Assembly: GCA_905250115.1 (NCBI GenBank)
Contig: CAJNOI010000057.1
Span: forward strand, 270,283 to 334,282
DNA from: Adineta steineri
Lineage: Eukaryota; Rotifera; Eurotatoria; Adinetida; Adinetidae
DNA length: 64,000 nt
Direction: 5' to 3'
Below are positions 44,396 to 56,900 of this stretch, in pieces (position 1 is the first letter of the stretch; each line of letters opens with the position of its first letter). The notes below the pieces were generated by a model, which saw nothing but the letters and a program-made list of their open reading frames with translations, did not search any database and was not told the DNA's origin. The position numbers and the translations under genes are program-made.

Positions 44396-46635
44396 CTATT
44401 TACTGAAGTCTTTTTTATGTAATATTTTTTCACGTAACATTTCAATTTGTTGGCTTAGTTTTTCATTTTCAATTAATAATTGATCATAATGATCTTTTTT
44501 GATATCTTTTTCCTTTTGAAATGCTTCTAATGTTTGTTCCATTTCTGACATATCTTTTTGAACATCTGTAATATGTTTTGCTTTTCTTAGACAATCTTGA
44601 TAAATATTTACTGAATCTTTATTATCTAAACGTGGTCCATTTAATAAATGCTTTTGTGATAAATTACATTCGTTTATCCACTGTTTTTTATTATCATTAA
44701 TAATTTCTTTGGAACATTTTTGTTTCTCTATTGGTAAAACATTTAATATTAATCGAAGAACTCTTTTAATGAAAAATAATGTTGGTCTTTCATTTGGATC
44801 CGAATGCCATGAACGATACATTAAAGCAACAAGTATACTTGGACAATTATTTAATTTACGTGGACGAAAATTTTCGGTTGTAATTTTCATTATCAAACCT
44901 ATTTAAAAATAGTTATATATAAGCGAGTAAATATTAAAGTTCATCGAACGACAATAGTAAGTGATCTATAGTTTCCACTAATCTTTTTCCTCGATAATGT
45001 ATAAGATAAAATACTTTTGTACTTACAGTTCAACAATAAACTAATGGAATAATATATTTTACTACATTATCACACGTTTTATCCTAACAGCTTGATATTC
45101 CGATGAGGATATAATGAAAAGTAAGAAAACATATCATGTCTATAGCTATAGATGCGAAGCGTCTCTTTATAAATCATAAATCAAAAACAGAATTTCATCC
45201 ATTGTTTTTTATGTTCTTCAAAGGTTTACACATTAATGAAGAAAAAAGATGTTCTAACTGAAGACTCACTTACTCGAATCATTAGTCTTTAAGAATGAAA
45301 AACAAACATTTTTTGACTTTTACGAAAATATATTTTACAAAAATTTTCCTTCCCAGAGAGACAAAATTCAAAAAAAAACGGAGAAATACGGCGTAGAAAT
45401 TTTGGAGTTTTAACGAAAATAAAATCGGGAAAAGCGCTCATTTGTACGATTTTTATCTCCGTTAGCTTTGTCTACTGTGATGAACGCGTCGATAATCTGT
45501 GCTTGAAGCGTTAAAATTCATAAAATAACGTGTAAAACCACGTTGAATTCCGCGTTTCAACGAGTAACTACGGGGTAGATTTTAACGCAGTAGAACGCTC
45601 TGCAAAATATTGCGTAGAAACGCGTTAAGAATTCGTAAAAACGGTGTATTTACGAATTTTAAACGCGATTTTACGCGTTTTTCAGAGTTCTTGTCTGTCT
45701 GGGTTGAATATTAATTTCTAACTTTAAATATCATACCAAAAGGATTTAAGTTTGGTTCTCCATAAGGATCATATTGTTTTGCTAATAATTGATTAAATAC
45801 AATAGCCCATGAATATATATCACATTTTTCGGTATATTTTGTACTAGTACAAACTTCAGGTGCCATAATAACTAAAAATAATAATTTATGTATCATTAAT
45901 TTTATTTGTATAAAATACATACTTGGTGTTCCAACTTGATTTGTCAATAAACTTCTTCCTAGTTGTGTTGCAGTACCATAATCAGTCAGAACAAGTGTTT
46001 GATAATTATCTTTCAAAAGAATATTTTGCATTTTAACATCTCGATGCACTAAAAATAAAAATTAATATCGTTTCATAATTAAAATTAACAATCATACTAA
46101 TTTGTTTTGAATGTAAAAAACTTAATGCATCAGCTAATTGATAACTCCAATTGAGGGCATCAGTTAATGTATATGTTGAATTACTATCTACGATATATGT
46201 CTCAAGTGAACCACCACAACAATAATCCATTAAAAAACCAAATGTTTTAAGATTAATAAAATATAATCGTTGAATATTTGGATGAGTTTCTACAATATCA
46301 GTTAATTTAATTGCTTCATCGAGTAGACTATTTCGTGACTTAGAAAGATTTGAACGTGGACGTTTATGTGCATAAATTCGATTTCGATAACGTACTAATT
46401 GAACTATACCAAAAGCACCTTCACCAATTGGTTTTATTATTTCCATTTCATCCGTTTTATCCGGTGATAATAAATATGGAATTTTTCGTTCAAGTAATAA
46501 TTTATGTAATTTATCTCGTGTATCATTATATTTGTCTAGAAAGAAAGTTTTGTTTTTATAAATTTCTTTTATTAGGATTTACGAACCTTTCTTAAGTGTT
46601 CTGAGAATATCTGAATATTGTGATGCAATATCCAT
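44396..46635 (-). CDS. TAK1-like protein kinase, paralogue 2
   Basis: Exons are 46635-46587, 46535-46098, 46048-45923, 45871-45737 and 44898-44396, giving 416 codons plus TAG. Exon phases match paralogue 1 (cumulative 487 nt at the end of exon 2 in both), so the two genes are a tandem duplication. Motifs are IGEGAFGIV, IYAHKRP, MHRDVKMQN, LTDYGTATQLG and IIMAPEVC. The C-terminal tail is a long coiled coil (QKDMSEMEQTLEAFQKEKD) as in the TAB-binding part of TAK1. The Gly loop is closer to consensus than that of paralogue 1. Intron 4 (838 nt) contains an inverted-repeat element. The region preceding the kinase (about 50 residues) is short, as in TAK1. Confidence 0.75.
45352..45703. mobile_element. 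Inverted-repeat element (about 350 bp) in intron 4 of kinase paralogue 2
   Basis: CCCAGAGAGACAAAATTC at the left is matched, inverted, by CCCAGACAGACAAGAACTC at the right. The interior is rich in AACGCG/CGCGTTT motifs, unlike the AT-rich host. I see no clear target duplication, so the class is not assigned. Confidence 0.55.
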
Positions 46636-48305
46636 TTGAGATGTAATCATAACGATAAACGATAATTGTTATTTGGCTAATATAAAAATAATTGATGATT
46701 AAAAAATGAATTCTATTTGAAGGTAGTATAGGAAGAGAAAAAAGTAGTAGATGGAACTTACCCAAAACTTTTAAACCAATAGAATTAGACATCGCTTATA
46801 ATAGATGACGCATTCGATCATACACTGTTTTTTTTAATAAGTTTCAAACATAAGAATAGATTTATCTATATATATTCGTTTATTGTCAGTATTCAACATA
46901 TATGCATCAAAGTATTCTAAATGATCTCTAATGTCTATATATCAACTTAAGTGTTCAATCGAGAAGTAAATTGATCGAGATCATAAACATATGTAATTAG
47001 TTATGAAGTAATATGAGTTGAACTTATAATCTAAATAGATAATATTCCATAAAATAATCACAGTATTATGAACTATTCAGATTATAAATGCTCTACCGAC
47101 ATGCAAATTAATTCTCAACTTTGAATTTATCACGGCAAATTGCAGCAAGTAGGAACTTGCTTTTCGATCATATAATAATCATATTTGCTCAATATTAAAT
47201 AGGTCTCTTCACGTTCGTTTTAATTACAAACTAGTAACAACGTCAGACTTGATACTTCCTGTAATTTAAAAAATACTCCTCAGCGCAGCCCAGTTGGAGC
47301 TAATAGTGTTGAACTCATATATATCCGTATTAAAGACACCTGATGACTTTTAAGTCCTTAATCTTCTCTTATTTTTGAAAGAAAACATACATATTGGTAT
47401 TGAAATCCCTTCACAGGTGCTATAAAGATTTTCTGTGCAATAGCGTTTGAGAAATATGCCAACTAGCAAATTTGTATTCAAAATTCATGATCACGACTTT
47501 TTCTGAAGGGTGGGTTGTATATCAATATATTACCTACACCGATGTCCTCATACCCAGCAATTGTAAGATAGTTTGCACTATTTTCAGACCTTCCTAGCTA
47601 TTTTTAGCCATTTCTGGTTATTGTTATTCGCTTGAAGCCATTGGAATAGCTTGGGATGATAAAACAATAATATGCCTTCATTTTCTAAATATAAATGTTA
47701 GAAAACATATCAGTCAATGCTGGCGACTGAAACCTTGTTAATATGTTTTTGAAAACTTTTTCTGGATTCAAAACATTTTTAATCATAAGATGACAATATG
47801 GAATGTTCCTATCAGACAACTCACACTAAAAATAAGTACAAAGCTAGTATTTATACTTCCGTCTCGACGATTGTTTATCGATTGATGACGTCCGCAGCAC
47901 AGTCACTCGGATCGTATGTCTATTTTCAGTCTTCATGATTTTGGTTATCATTAGACACAATGTACCATTTGCAACTTAGAGACCACTTTATTCAACAAAA
48001 CAAATATTATTCATTGCTTTTTACTATTCAAGTTATCTCAGTATTTATTTCCATTTACTAAGTAAATCAACATAACTTTTTCAAGTGTACTCTTCCGTGA
48101 CACATACACCCTATGCGTATTCTTTTTTCTCTATCAAAATATCTCAATAAATTTTGTTCTAGAAATATTGAATAAAATTATTAACACAGTAATCTGGAAG
48201 AACGATGTTTATATAAGAAATTCATTTCATACAAAAAAAAAAGAAGTTTTCATTCTCTCTACAAATAATAACAAAAGAAAAAAGAAAAAGAAAAAGAAAA
48301 GCATT
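46636..48305. other. Intergenic between kinase 2 and POLDIP2
   Basis: Nothing coding was recognised. The kinase 2 promoter lies at its left end and the 3' untranslated region of POLDIP2 at its right end (both genes are read leftward). Confidence 0.5.
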
Positions 48306-49419
48306 TTACAAAGATGATTTTCCACCGATCATTGAATCTGATTTACATTCTAAATTAAAAGGCGGTATTCGAACTTCAATAAATGTTCCATCATCTTTTT
48401 CCATTTTGAAAGTTCTAATGAGAAAAATTTCAAAAATTAAATTGAAATAAAAGATTTTTTTCTCTCTCTTACCCCCACATATGACCACTTGGTGCAGATA
48501 ATGAAACATGAGATGAATATTGAAATGCTGGATATTCTTTTGATAGTCTTGGTTCTTGTCCAACCACACCATTACCACGTACAGTTTCTAATGTACCAGA
48601 TAGACTAAATATACGCCAATGACGTTCACGTAATGTTACAGCTTCATCGAGATTTAAATTTTCAATACGAATAGAATAACGCCACCAATGTACATTAGCA
48701 CCTTGTACTGAACGACAACCTCTGAATGACAAAAAAAGAAATTTATATAGAAAAAATTCAAATGAAATGGTATTTATACATATAAAATGGAATAACAGTA
48801 ACACGAATTTGATGTGTAACATCTTTTGATACATCAGATAATTCAAGCCAACGATGATGTCGTTCTTGCCAAGATTTTAAATGCTTACGTGATATAAAAT
48901 TCGGTGCTAAATTATATCTAATGAATAATTTAATTATATTTATTTCTATTTACTTGTTTCAGAATCATATATTAAAAATTTATCAAATAATTCATGTTCA
49001 ATTGGTGTTCGTTCTGTACTCTAAAAAGTTTATTATAAATATATTCCAAAAGAAAAATCTTCTATTTACTGTATAAGGTATAATATCATCATGTGCAACG
49101 TAATCAAGACCAGAAATAGCGTAAAGATTTTGATCTCGTTTTTGATCGCCCAAAAATGTGACATCTTCTAAACGATTTAAATCATCATGGGATTTTGAAA
49201 TATTTAATAAACTCAACCTGTTTGAGCTCGAATATATGGTATATCACGTGCATCAATTAATACTTGATAATAGGTTACTGATCTTGAACGAATTTCATGT
49301 ATATTTGATTGTGATGATACTGATGGTAAATTTGAACGACCATCATATCGATCAAATACTCTTGCAAGCCATGAAAATAGAATTACACCTCGATAGCCAA
49401 ATACTCGATGAAGAAATAA
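48306..49419 (-). CDS. POLDIP2: Polymerase delta-interacting protein 2, 5' exon not found
   Basis: Six exons are clear: 49419-49218, 49167-49070, 49020-48954, 48906-48780, 48721-48473 and 48414-48306 with TAA, 283 codons. An N-terminal YccV/HspQ-like part (HRVFGYRGVILFSWLARVFD ... TYYQVLIDARDIPYIRAQTE) is followed by an ApaG/DUF525 domain (WWRYSIRIENLN, LRERHWRIFSLSGTLETVRG, SGHMWGTFKM, VRIPPFNLE). The protein is known from mitochondria and from DNA polymerase delta/PrimPol complexes. An acceptor precedes 49419, so at least one exon with the start and mitochondrial presequence lies upstream; I could not place it between 49420 and 51357. The acceptor of exon 4 must be the second AG (at 48907-48908) because the first would bring a stop into frame. 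Confidence 0.88.
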
Positions 49420-51357
49420 CTAGAGCATAAGAAAGAAATAAAAAAAAAAGAAAACGATAGAATCATAATGAATGGATAAACACGCACGAATTCATCTTTT
49501 CATCTAACGATTAACGCATGGTTTAGTTTGATAAAATTCTTCATTCATCATCACTATTGTGGACTGCCTTAGCGTATATATAAAACAACAATAAAGAAAA
49601 CGGAGGTTTTCCGTTTACTATTATCAATAAAATATTTTAATAGGCTTTCGTTGTTTTTATGAGGTTTTTTTTCTTTTCGTATATTTATATACATTTATTT
49701 ATATATGCCGATGGGAAAATCGTCGATTATCGTCTTTAGAAAATAACAATTGAATTAGCCTCATACTTTTTTTCTTTCTGTATATAGAGAACTGAAAAGA
49801 CGACATGAGCATTTAGTGAACGGCTATAACGATGAATGAATAGGCTCAAATCGATAATTGCTCTGCGAATAAATATATGTATGTTTCTATGTATGTGGAA
49901 TTCTATTCAAGACAAAAAGACGGAGTGAAAGAGAGAGAGAGACAGAGAGAATTATTCGATTTGTCAGAATGTATTTAGCATAGACAAGCAGAATCGGTAG
50001 TAATGGCGGTAGAAAAAAAAAGAAGGGAAACACCATCAGCAGGGGCTTGTCAACAGGAAGTCTCCGTTTTTCATTCTTTATCCCTCTCGTCCGCTACTTG
50101 TTCTTCATTCGCTATAGCTTAGTATCCGACTTCATCTCTCTTCTTCGTATGTTGTTCATCTGTTCAACATTCTAGTGGTCCGTGTAGCTTCATGCTCTCT
50201 ATTTCTCTCTATCTTTCTACAATATATAAAAACCTTCAATCGCTCAATTGTGCACTGAACACATCACATGCATGTGTATGGAATTGTCAACAACGAACAA
50301 CTGACATTATAGATTATTCTTTATATAATAAGAAAAAGAGGTAAGATGTCATCTAAGATAGATATTAAGAAACACTATATTATCATAATTTTCTTTTTTA
50401 ATCATCTTTAATAATTAAAATAAATAGTAATTTAAGATCACTTGAGGCAAATAAATAAGTATCCGGCATATATAAAACAAAAAGATTTATACTCGCTAAC
50501 GACAGTAGAAATACAATAGATCTAGAAAAATGATTATTTCTTCTAATATATTGTCTTATTTGTATGGTATGTATTTTTTTTTTGTCTTCTTTCTTTGCCC
50601 TTTGTTTATGACTACTATAAACATATTGGTTTCACGCATCATCTATTGTTGTTTGTTTCTTAGTCTGTCGTCTCTATGGGATTTGCTTATCCGAATTACG
50701 GACATATGAATGAAGTAAATCTTTGTAGTTTTCATATTCGTTTGATCTTTATTATTTTGAACATGTATATAGATAAACTAATTTTACACTGATCATCATA
50801 ACAAGAACAATTATATAGAAAAGTGATGACATAAAATGAACAAGAAAAAGAAGAAGAAGAAAAAAAAAAGAGATCTATCGCGATTTATCATTTCCATATA
50901 TAATAATGTGAATCTAGCTCATTGACGTTCTTATCGCTTGTTTCTTCGTCTTTTTCTTCTTCTGTTTTTTTTTCTTTTGTATATGAAAGAGAAATAGACA
51001 AGAGCTAATGACATGACATTTTACGTCGAAAAAAAGGAATTGCAAAAGAATATTTTGACAAACGATTGTCTATCTGCTTTTTATAATTGACGTAAATATA
51101 TGTATTTAGTAATGCTCTCTCTCTCTCTCACCAGGTAACATTATAATTCGAGCAAACAAAAAGAAATCGAACGAAAAAAAAAATAATTTTAAAGTTGTCA
51201 AAAATAAGCATCACAATATATTATGGTGAAATATATAAGCATATGTTTTCTTTCTTTCTTTCTTTCTTTTCTCTATTGATCATGATGTATATCAAATAAT
51301 TTCTTCACACATTAAATAACAGAATTTTAGATTGATTGAAAACAAACCAAATCAGAT
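49420..51357. other. Divergent intergenic region between POLDIP2 (-) and RAB26/37 (+)
   Basis: About 1.9 kb with both promoters and the missing first exon of POLDIP2. AAAAAGAG then GTAAGATG at about 50340 is a good plus-strand donor and could end a 5' untranslated exon of the Rab gene. Contains GA, CT and (TTTC) short repeats. Confidence 0.45.
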
Positions 51358-52854
51358 ATGAACCGTCCAGTTTCAACAACAAATATAAATTTTAATAATT
51401 CTGGCTCGAATATGCAACAAAGTACATTTAAAGTAAAACTAGATATTAGACAAAAAAAAAGATTCCATTATCTTTCATTTTAATTAGATAATGTTACTGG
51501 GTGATAGTGGTGTTGGTAAAACATGTTTATTAGTACGTTTTAAAGATGATACATTTTTATGTGGCAGCTTTATTGCAACTGTTGGTATTGATTTCCGTAA
51601 TAAAACTATTGTGATCAATAATAAACAAGTGAAATTACAAATTTATGATACAGTATGTATTTGATGGAAAAAAAGAGCACACATACAGAACATATAAATA
51701 AACCCATCTATGATAATTTATTAGATTTCTTTAGTTGAGCAAGCAGAAGAAGAAGGAGAAAATCTAATCATATTTTCGATGAATATTTATTCTTCTTGAC
51801 TTAAATTAAGAACGGATATGAGAAAATGTGATTTTTTTTATATTGTCATTCTTTTTAATAGAAAATAGACAAGTGCAAATAATAAAGCAAACATTCTCGG
51901 AAATGTTTGAGTGTATTATAAAATAATCAATATGAATGATTTTATATATTAACAGAATAAATTTTCAATAGTTTTAGTTTTTTTCTCGTTAATTAACTAA
52001 ATGAAGAATTATTTGAAATTTTTCGAAAAGAAAATTTTGACATTGAACTTTGAAAAAGTAAAAAAAATGTATTATATGATTACATATTAATTAATAGTAT
52101 GATTGACAAAAAATCGAAAGCTCATTTCCGTTTGAGTTTAGTTTTTTGTTAACTAAATATTCTTATTTATACACTTATACAAAAGAGGAAATATGAAATT
52201 AAAAAATAATTAGAAGAGAAAGAAAACATAGGTTAAGCTCAGACTCTTTTCTATAATCTGCCTTCAAGCTATTACAACATCAAATTAAGCGAAGATCACG
52301 AAAGAACAATGATCTCTAGTCCTAACTAATTTATTATTACTTAACTATAGAAAAAAACAACATGCTATCCTTATCGAATAAAAAAAACATTTATTTTGTC
52401 TAAATTTTAGGCTGGTCAAGAACGTTTTCGTTCTGTAGCACATTCATATTATCGTGATGCCAATGCACTTTTACTACTATATGATGTAGCATCGATAATA
52501 AGTTTTAATCACGTTCGTGATTGGTTAAGTGAAATTCGAGAATATGCTCAGTCAGACGTAATTATTATACTAATAGCAAACAAAGTTGATAAAGCTAATG
52601 AACGTGTTGTCACACGTGAAATGGGTGAAAAATTAGCAAAAGAATATGAAGTATCATATATTGAAACATCAGCTAAAACAGGTTTAAATGTTGAATTCTG
52701 TTTTAAAGCTGTTAGTCAAGCATTACTTGAACAAGTAGATGCAACAACAACAACAACAACAGCGAATGGACAAACTGCCTCAAAAACATTAAATAATCTT
52801 GTACAATTGAATGATCGAACATCAAATCGTAGTTCATGTTGTTCATTTTCATAG
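51358..52854 (+). CDS. Rab GTPase of the Rab26/Rab37 group
   Basis: Exons are 51358-51432, 51488-51652 and 52411-52854, giving 227 codons plus TAG. All G-box motifs are present: GDSGVGKT (P loop), the switch I region with [24 protein letters not shown] (switch II), ANKVDK (guanine) and [19 protein letters not shown] and [19 protein letters not shown] are characteristic of Rab26/37, which act on secretory granules. The C-terminus is a variable Thr-rich stretch ending SSCCSFS, with the double cysteine for geranylgeranylation placed as in Rab37. The 25-residue N-terminal extension resembles Rab26 more. Intron 2 is long (758 nt). Confidence 0.93.
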
Positions 52855-53011
52855 CATTATTTTAGTGTTTTATTTTCTTATTTTAATTATGATTATCACA
52901 ATCTTATAATTAGATTCAGTGATATAGAAAACATAGAATTTCTTGTATACATCGAATTTTCTTGTACAAAATGAATATATGATAAAAATACAGTGATTAA
53001 TAATAACTGTA
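52855..53011. other. Tail-to-tail intergenic region after the Rab gene
   Basis: Short, AT-rich; nothing recognised. Confidence 0.4.
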
Positions 53012-53156
53012 CTAATTATATAGAGAAAAACATGCTTTTTTTTTCGTTTCTAATTTAATATACTTTTGACATTCATCCATCATGGGATGACATACCTGGC
53101 CTGTCTCATAATTGCCTTCTTGTTTGACAGCTGTAAAGAGACCAACTTCATGTAGT
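53012..53156 (-). CDS. Possible terminal exon of an unidentified minus-strand gene
   Basis: An acceptor (TTTTAG at about 53157) is followed by an open frame encoding LHEVGLFTAVKQEGNYETGQ, then VCHPMMDECQKYIKLETKK and a stop at 53012-53014. The composition is protein-like and contrasts with the AT-rich flanks. A GTATGT inside (after ETGQ) could act as a donor, in which case the coding part is shorter. No upstream exon is visible between 53157 and 53980, so it may be an alternative 3' exon of the DDHD gene or a remnant. The family is not recognised. Confidence 0.35.
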
Positions 53157-53980
53157 CTAAAACACACAAAAAAGAACAAATAGAAGATTATACTTATTCT
53201 ATATCATTTTTTCTAATCGTTGAAGTAATTATAGTCTCAAGAGAATCAATGAAATCCGATATTTTTTATAAACATAAAATATTTCCATAAAAATTACTAA
53301 TTGATATAATTTAGCTACATAAAAATCTTAAAATTAATAAATTTTATATTGTCAAAACAAATAACTACTCTCTTTTCCCTCGATTCCATATATAGAATGA
53401 AACTACTTTCACACGCTATTCACTAACTTGAAATCCATTAGATTCTTTTTTTATCAGTTATCAAGTGCAAACCACTTTCATTGTTCATTAGAAACAATAT
53501 TTTTTTCATAACAGAAAATTAGCAATTATAGTTTGTTAATATTAAGAATTTCTATATAATACAAGTATCTTTTTTTTCTTGAAAAAATTCAGTTATTATT
53601 ATATATTCTTTTCAATGATAATCATATAAATAAAATATAGAAAATTTAAATTGAATATTTTCATATTTCTTTTGAATAAATCTCATGTTTCTAATTAATA
53701 AAATATTAAATCTTACTTTTTATTTGTATTCGTAGATACAAATCGAATAAATGGATAAAAAGAATTTTTTTTTATAAAAATACTTAATAAATAATTATTG
53801 CACTCTCTTATGAATATCATCTCATCTAGAATTATATAAGTGCGAAGTTATCGTATTTTATTATATATATATGTATATGTATATAACCGAAATAAGAACA
53901 ATAAACATTTTTAAGACCGGGTTACACTATGATCAATAAAGTTTAAAACAAAAAAAGAAAAAGAACTGAAATAAATAAAA

Positions 53981-56900
53981 TTATCTTAATCTTGGTACGA
54001 GATTCGTTGGATCGGAAATTAATCTTGAAAGTTGTTCCAAATTTGCTAAATATGGTCGAAGTTCATTCATTTTAACTGTTTGATCTGTTACAAAATAATT
54101 TAATACATTGGATTTTATCATTTGTTCAATAGTTTCATATTGTGGTTCGGGTTCGAAATTATCTAATTTAAGAATTTCTTTCATTATCAATAACATTGTA
54201 TCTTCGGAATCCCTAAAAAAATTTTAATTAAAAATGAATATATTTTAAATTTTCTTCCTTACCAATAAGAAACATGACTTGCAAAAGCGAATAAGTAATC
54301 ATTAAGCACTTCAATTGGACGATGTTGAAGAACATAATCTATGCGCCGACCTTGATTTAATTTTCCAATTGGACGATTATTCCATTCATCGATATGAGTA
54401 TCTATAATATCCGAAAGTATTTTGATTATATTATGTATAGTAGCAAATAATCAATTTCATAGATTCTATTCTTAACGTTATTAACAAATTATCGGAAGAT
54501 TTATTTGAATTAAAAGACGGATAATCTCAGATTAGTATGAGATAATTCAATATTAAATGCAATTGAAACTGATCATTTTTACTTAATATGCTGATTTAAT
54601 ATTGTGGGAAAAGAAGCGAAATAATATAAATGAGTAGGACTCAAGATAAGTGATTATCATGGTAGGGAATCTTTTACTTCAGTAATGGATAAGATAGAAT
54701 CTTTCTAAAATTAGTCATCTTTGAAAAAGTCCATCGGAATGTCAAGCTGTTATGACAAAATATGTGATAATGCAGTAAAAATTAGCAATATGTTCTATTA
54801 TTTTCACATGTAAATATATGATTCTATTTTCTCATCGCTGGAATGTAATTACAGAACTTTTTCCATTGTATCGTCAGTTGTCAATATGATGCGTCTCTAT
54901 CTAAGTCAAAGGTTCAAAACAAAATCTAATCGAGATGATGGGGTCATGTTCATACATCGTTTTGAGTGTTTCTTAAAGGTGTTTCGATTCAATCTCTTTA
55001 GATTAGTGAAAAGGACAGATCATTAACTATTCTCATTCTCGATATATTTACCTTCATCATCATTAGCATGTTCAAGTTCTAATTCAACCTCTGCAGCTGC
55101 TGCTGTCGTAGCTGCTGCTATTCCAGTATCATCAGTAGATGATGGTGATGTACTTGCTGATATTGAACCTCGATACGATTGGACAAAATCAGTAATCGAT
55201 ATCATTGTATTTTTAAATGTATCAACCATTTTTTGTTTTAAATCCGTTGCTTTTGATAGACCATCAATTAATTCTAAATGAAGTCTTTTTCGTCCTTTAT
55301 GATGTGGTAATAATACTGGTGCTACAGTCCATTTTGGATCAATTAATGGTTCAAGTCTATATGCTACCGGATCATACTAGATACAAAAATATTATTTCAT
55401 AAAAGACAAAAATGAAAAAACCAATAACATACAGGATGAAATATATTTAATAAACCTTTACATGTTGGTAAAACATAATCTGATGCTAATGATGTTATTC
55501 CTCGTACAGTTAAAAACATTGCAATAGGTGAACCTTAAAAAAAATAAATATAGAAAATAGAAATTTATCAATAAAATTTACCTATTGCAAAAAAGAATGC
55601 TACTGGAAATGTAAGTTTTTCATATTGTATTGACATTTGACCAGTTCCTGATATACACACATTCTTTTTTTCAGTATTTCTTAAATCGAATAAAAAAAAA
55701 TATATGATTAATATTATTATTTTATTTAATTTACCTATTTTCTATTAAATTGTTTGTTTTAAATAAAAATGAAAAATAAATATAACTAAAATTAATTTTT
55801 ATTAAATCTACCTGCTTCATTTCTTAATGCTTCTTCTTCATTTGCCGGTGTTTGGTTGACTAATATATCATAAAGTATAACTGAACCTAAACTGTGTCCA
55901 ATTACAGATACTTGTCCATTAAAAGATGGATTACGTTGTAAAAATATTGCATATAGACGATTCATTTCACTTATACAACGTGAAATAATTCTCTAAAAAT
56001 TCAATGATTTTTAATTTTTATATATATTTTTAATTCTTATACTTGACAATAAACAGGACTTGTATAAAATAATATATCTGATAAAGTTGTATTAATAAAT
56101 GTTCGAAGTTTTATAACACTCGGTAATGTTAATGGCAAAAGATGACTATCAACACCTGTTGCCTAAAAAGACAAGAAATAAATTTCATCGTTTCTTTTTG
56201 TCTTGTCGAATAAATTATTTCTAATACATACTTCCATATGAAGATCACCGTGCCAATAAACCGGTAAAAATTCCTATTAATTCAGAGAATATAATCATTT
56301 GAATTAACTAATAATCGATACATACTACACGATGCATATCACCATTTTCTACATAAGTTTTAAAATGACTTTGTAAAATTGTTCGACTTGTATCACGAAA
56401 ATCTTCGACACAATCAATTAATGGTCGAAATTTAGTATCACATGCTTCACCAATTCCATGTACAACAAAAACTACATGTTGAACAGGATCTTTATCACCA
56501 AATTTTATTTCGTTAAAAAACATTTCAGGTAAACCTCGTCTTAATGTTCGTGTTTCATACTAAATTAAAATATTATTTATTTTTTTAGTCTGATTTGTTT
56601 TATACATACAGAAAAATTTGTCCATTGTGTCATATCACCTTCGCTAGCTTGTATTGTCATTAGAACAGGACTATGAAATATAAGCATTTCTTTTCCATCA
56701 TTTATTTCATGTCTTGTATGCCATGATTGTTTACGACATGTTTCTTCATAAAGATTCTATAGAATAAAGATATGAGAGATATTTCGCGTGATTTTTTTAA
56801 AAATTACTTCAAGCATTTCGTTCATTTGTTCATCGTATGGAATGAATCGAGTATCTTGTTCTGGTAAAAAAAACCATTTTGAACGTCGAATTTCATTTGG

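Noticed and set aside
49158-49430. Plus-strand frame of 90 codons
   Set aside because: It is antisense to POLDIP2 exons 1-2, whose translation is clearly conserved.
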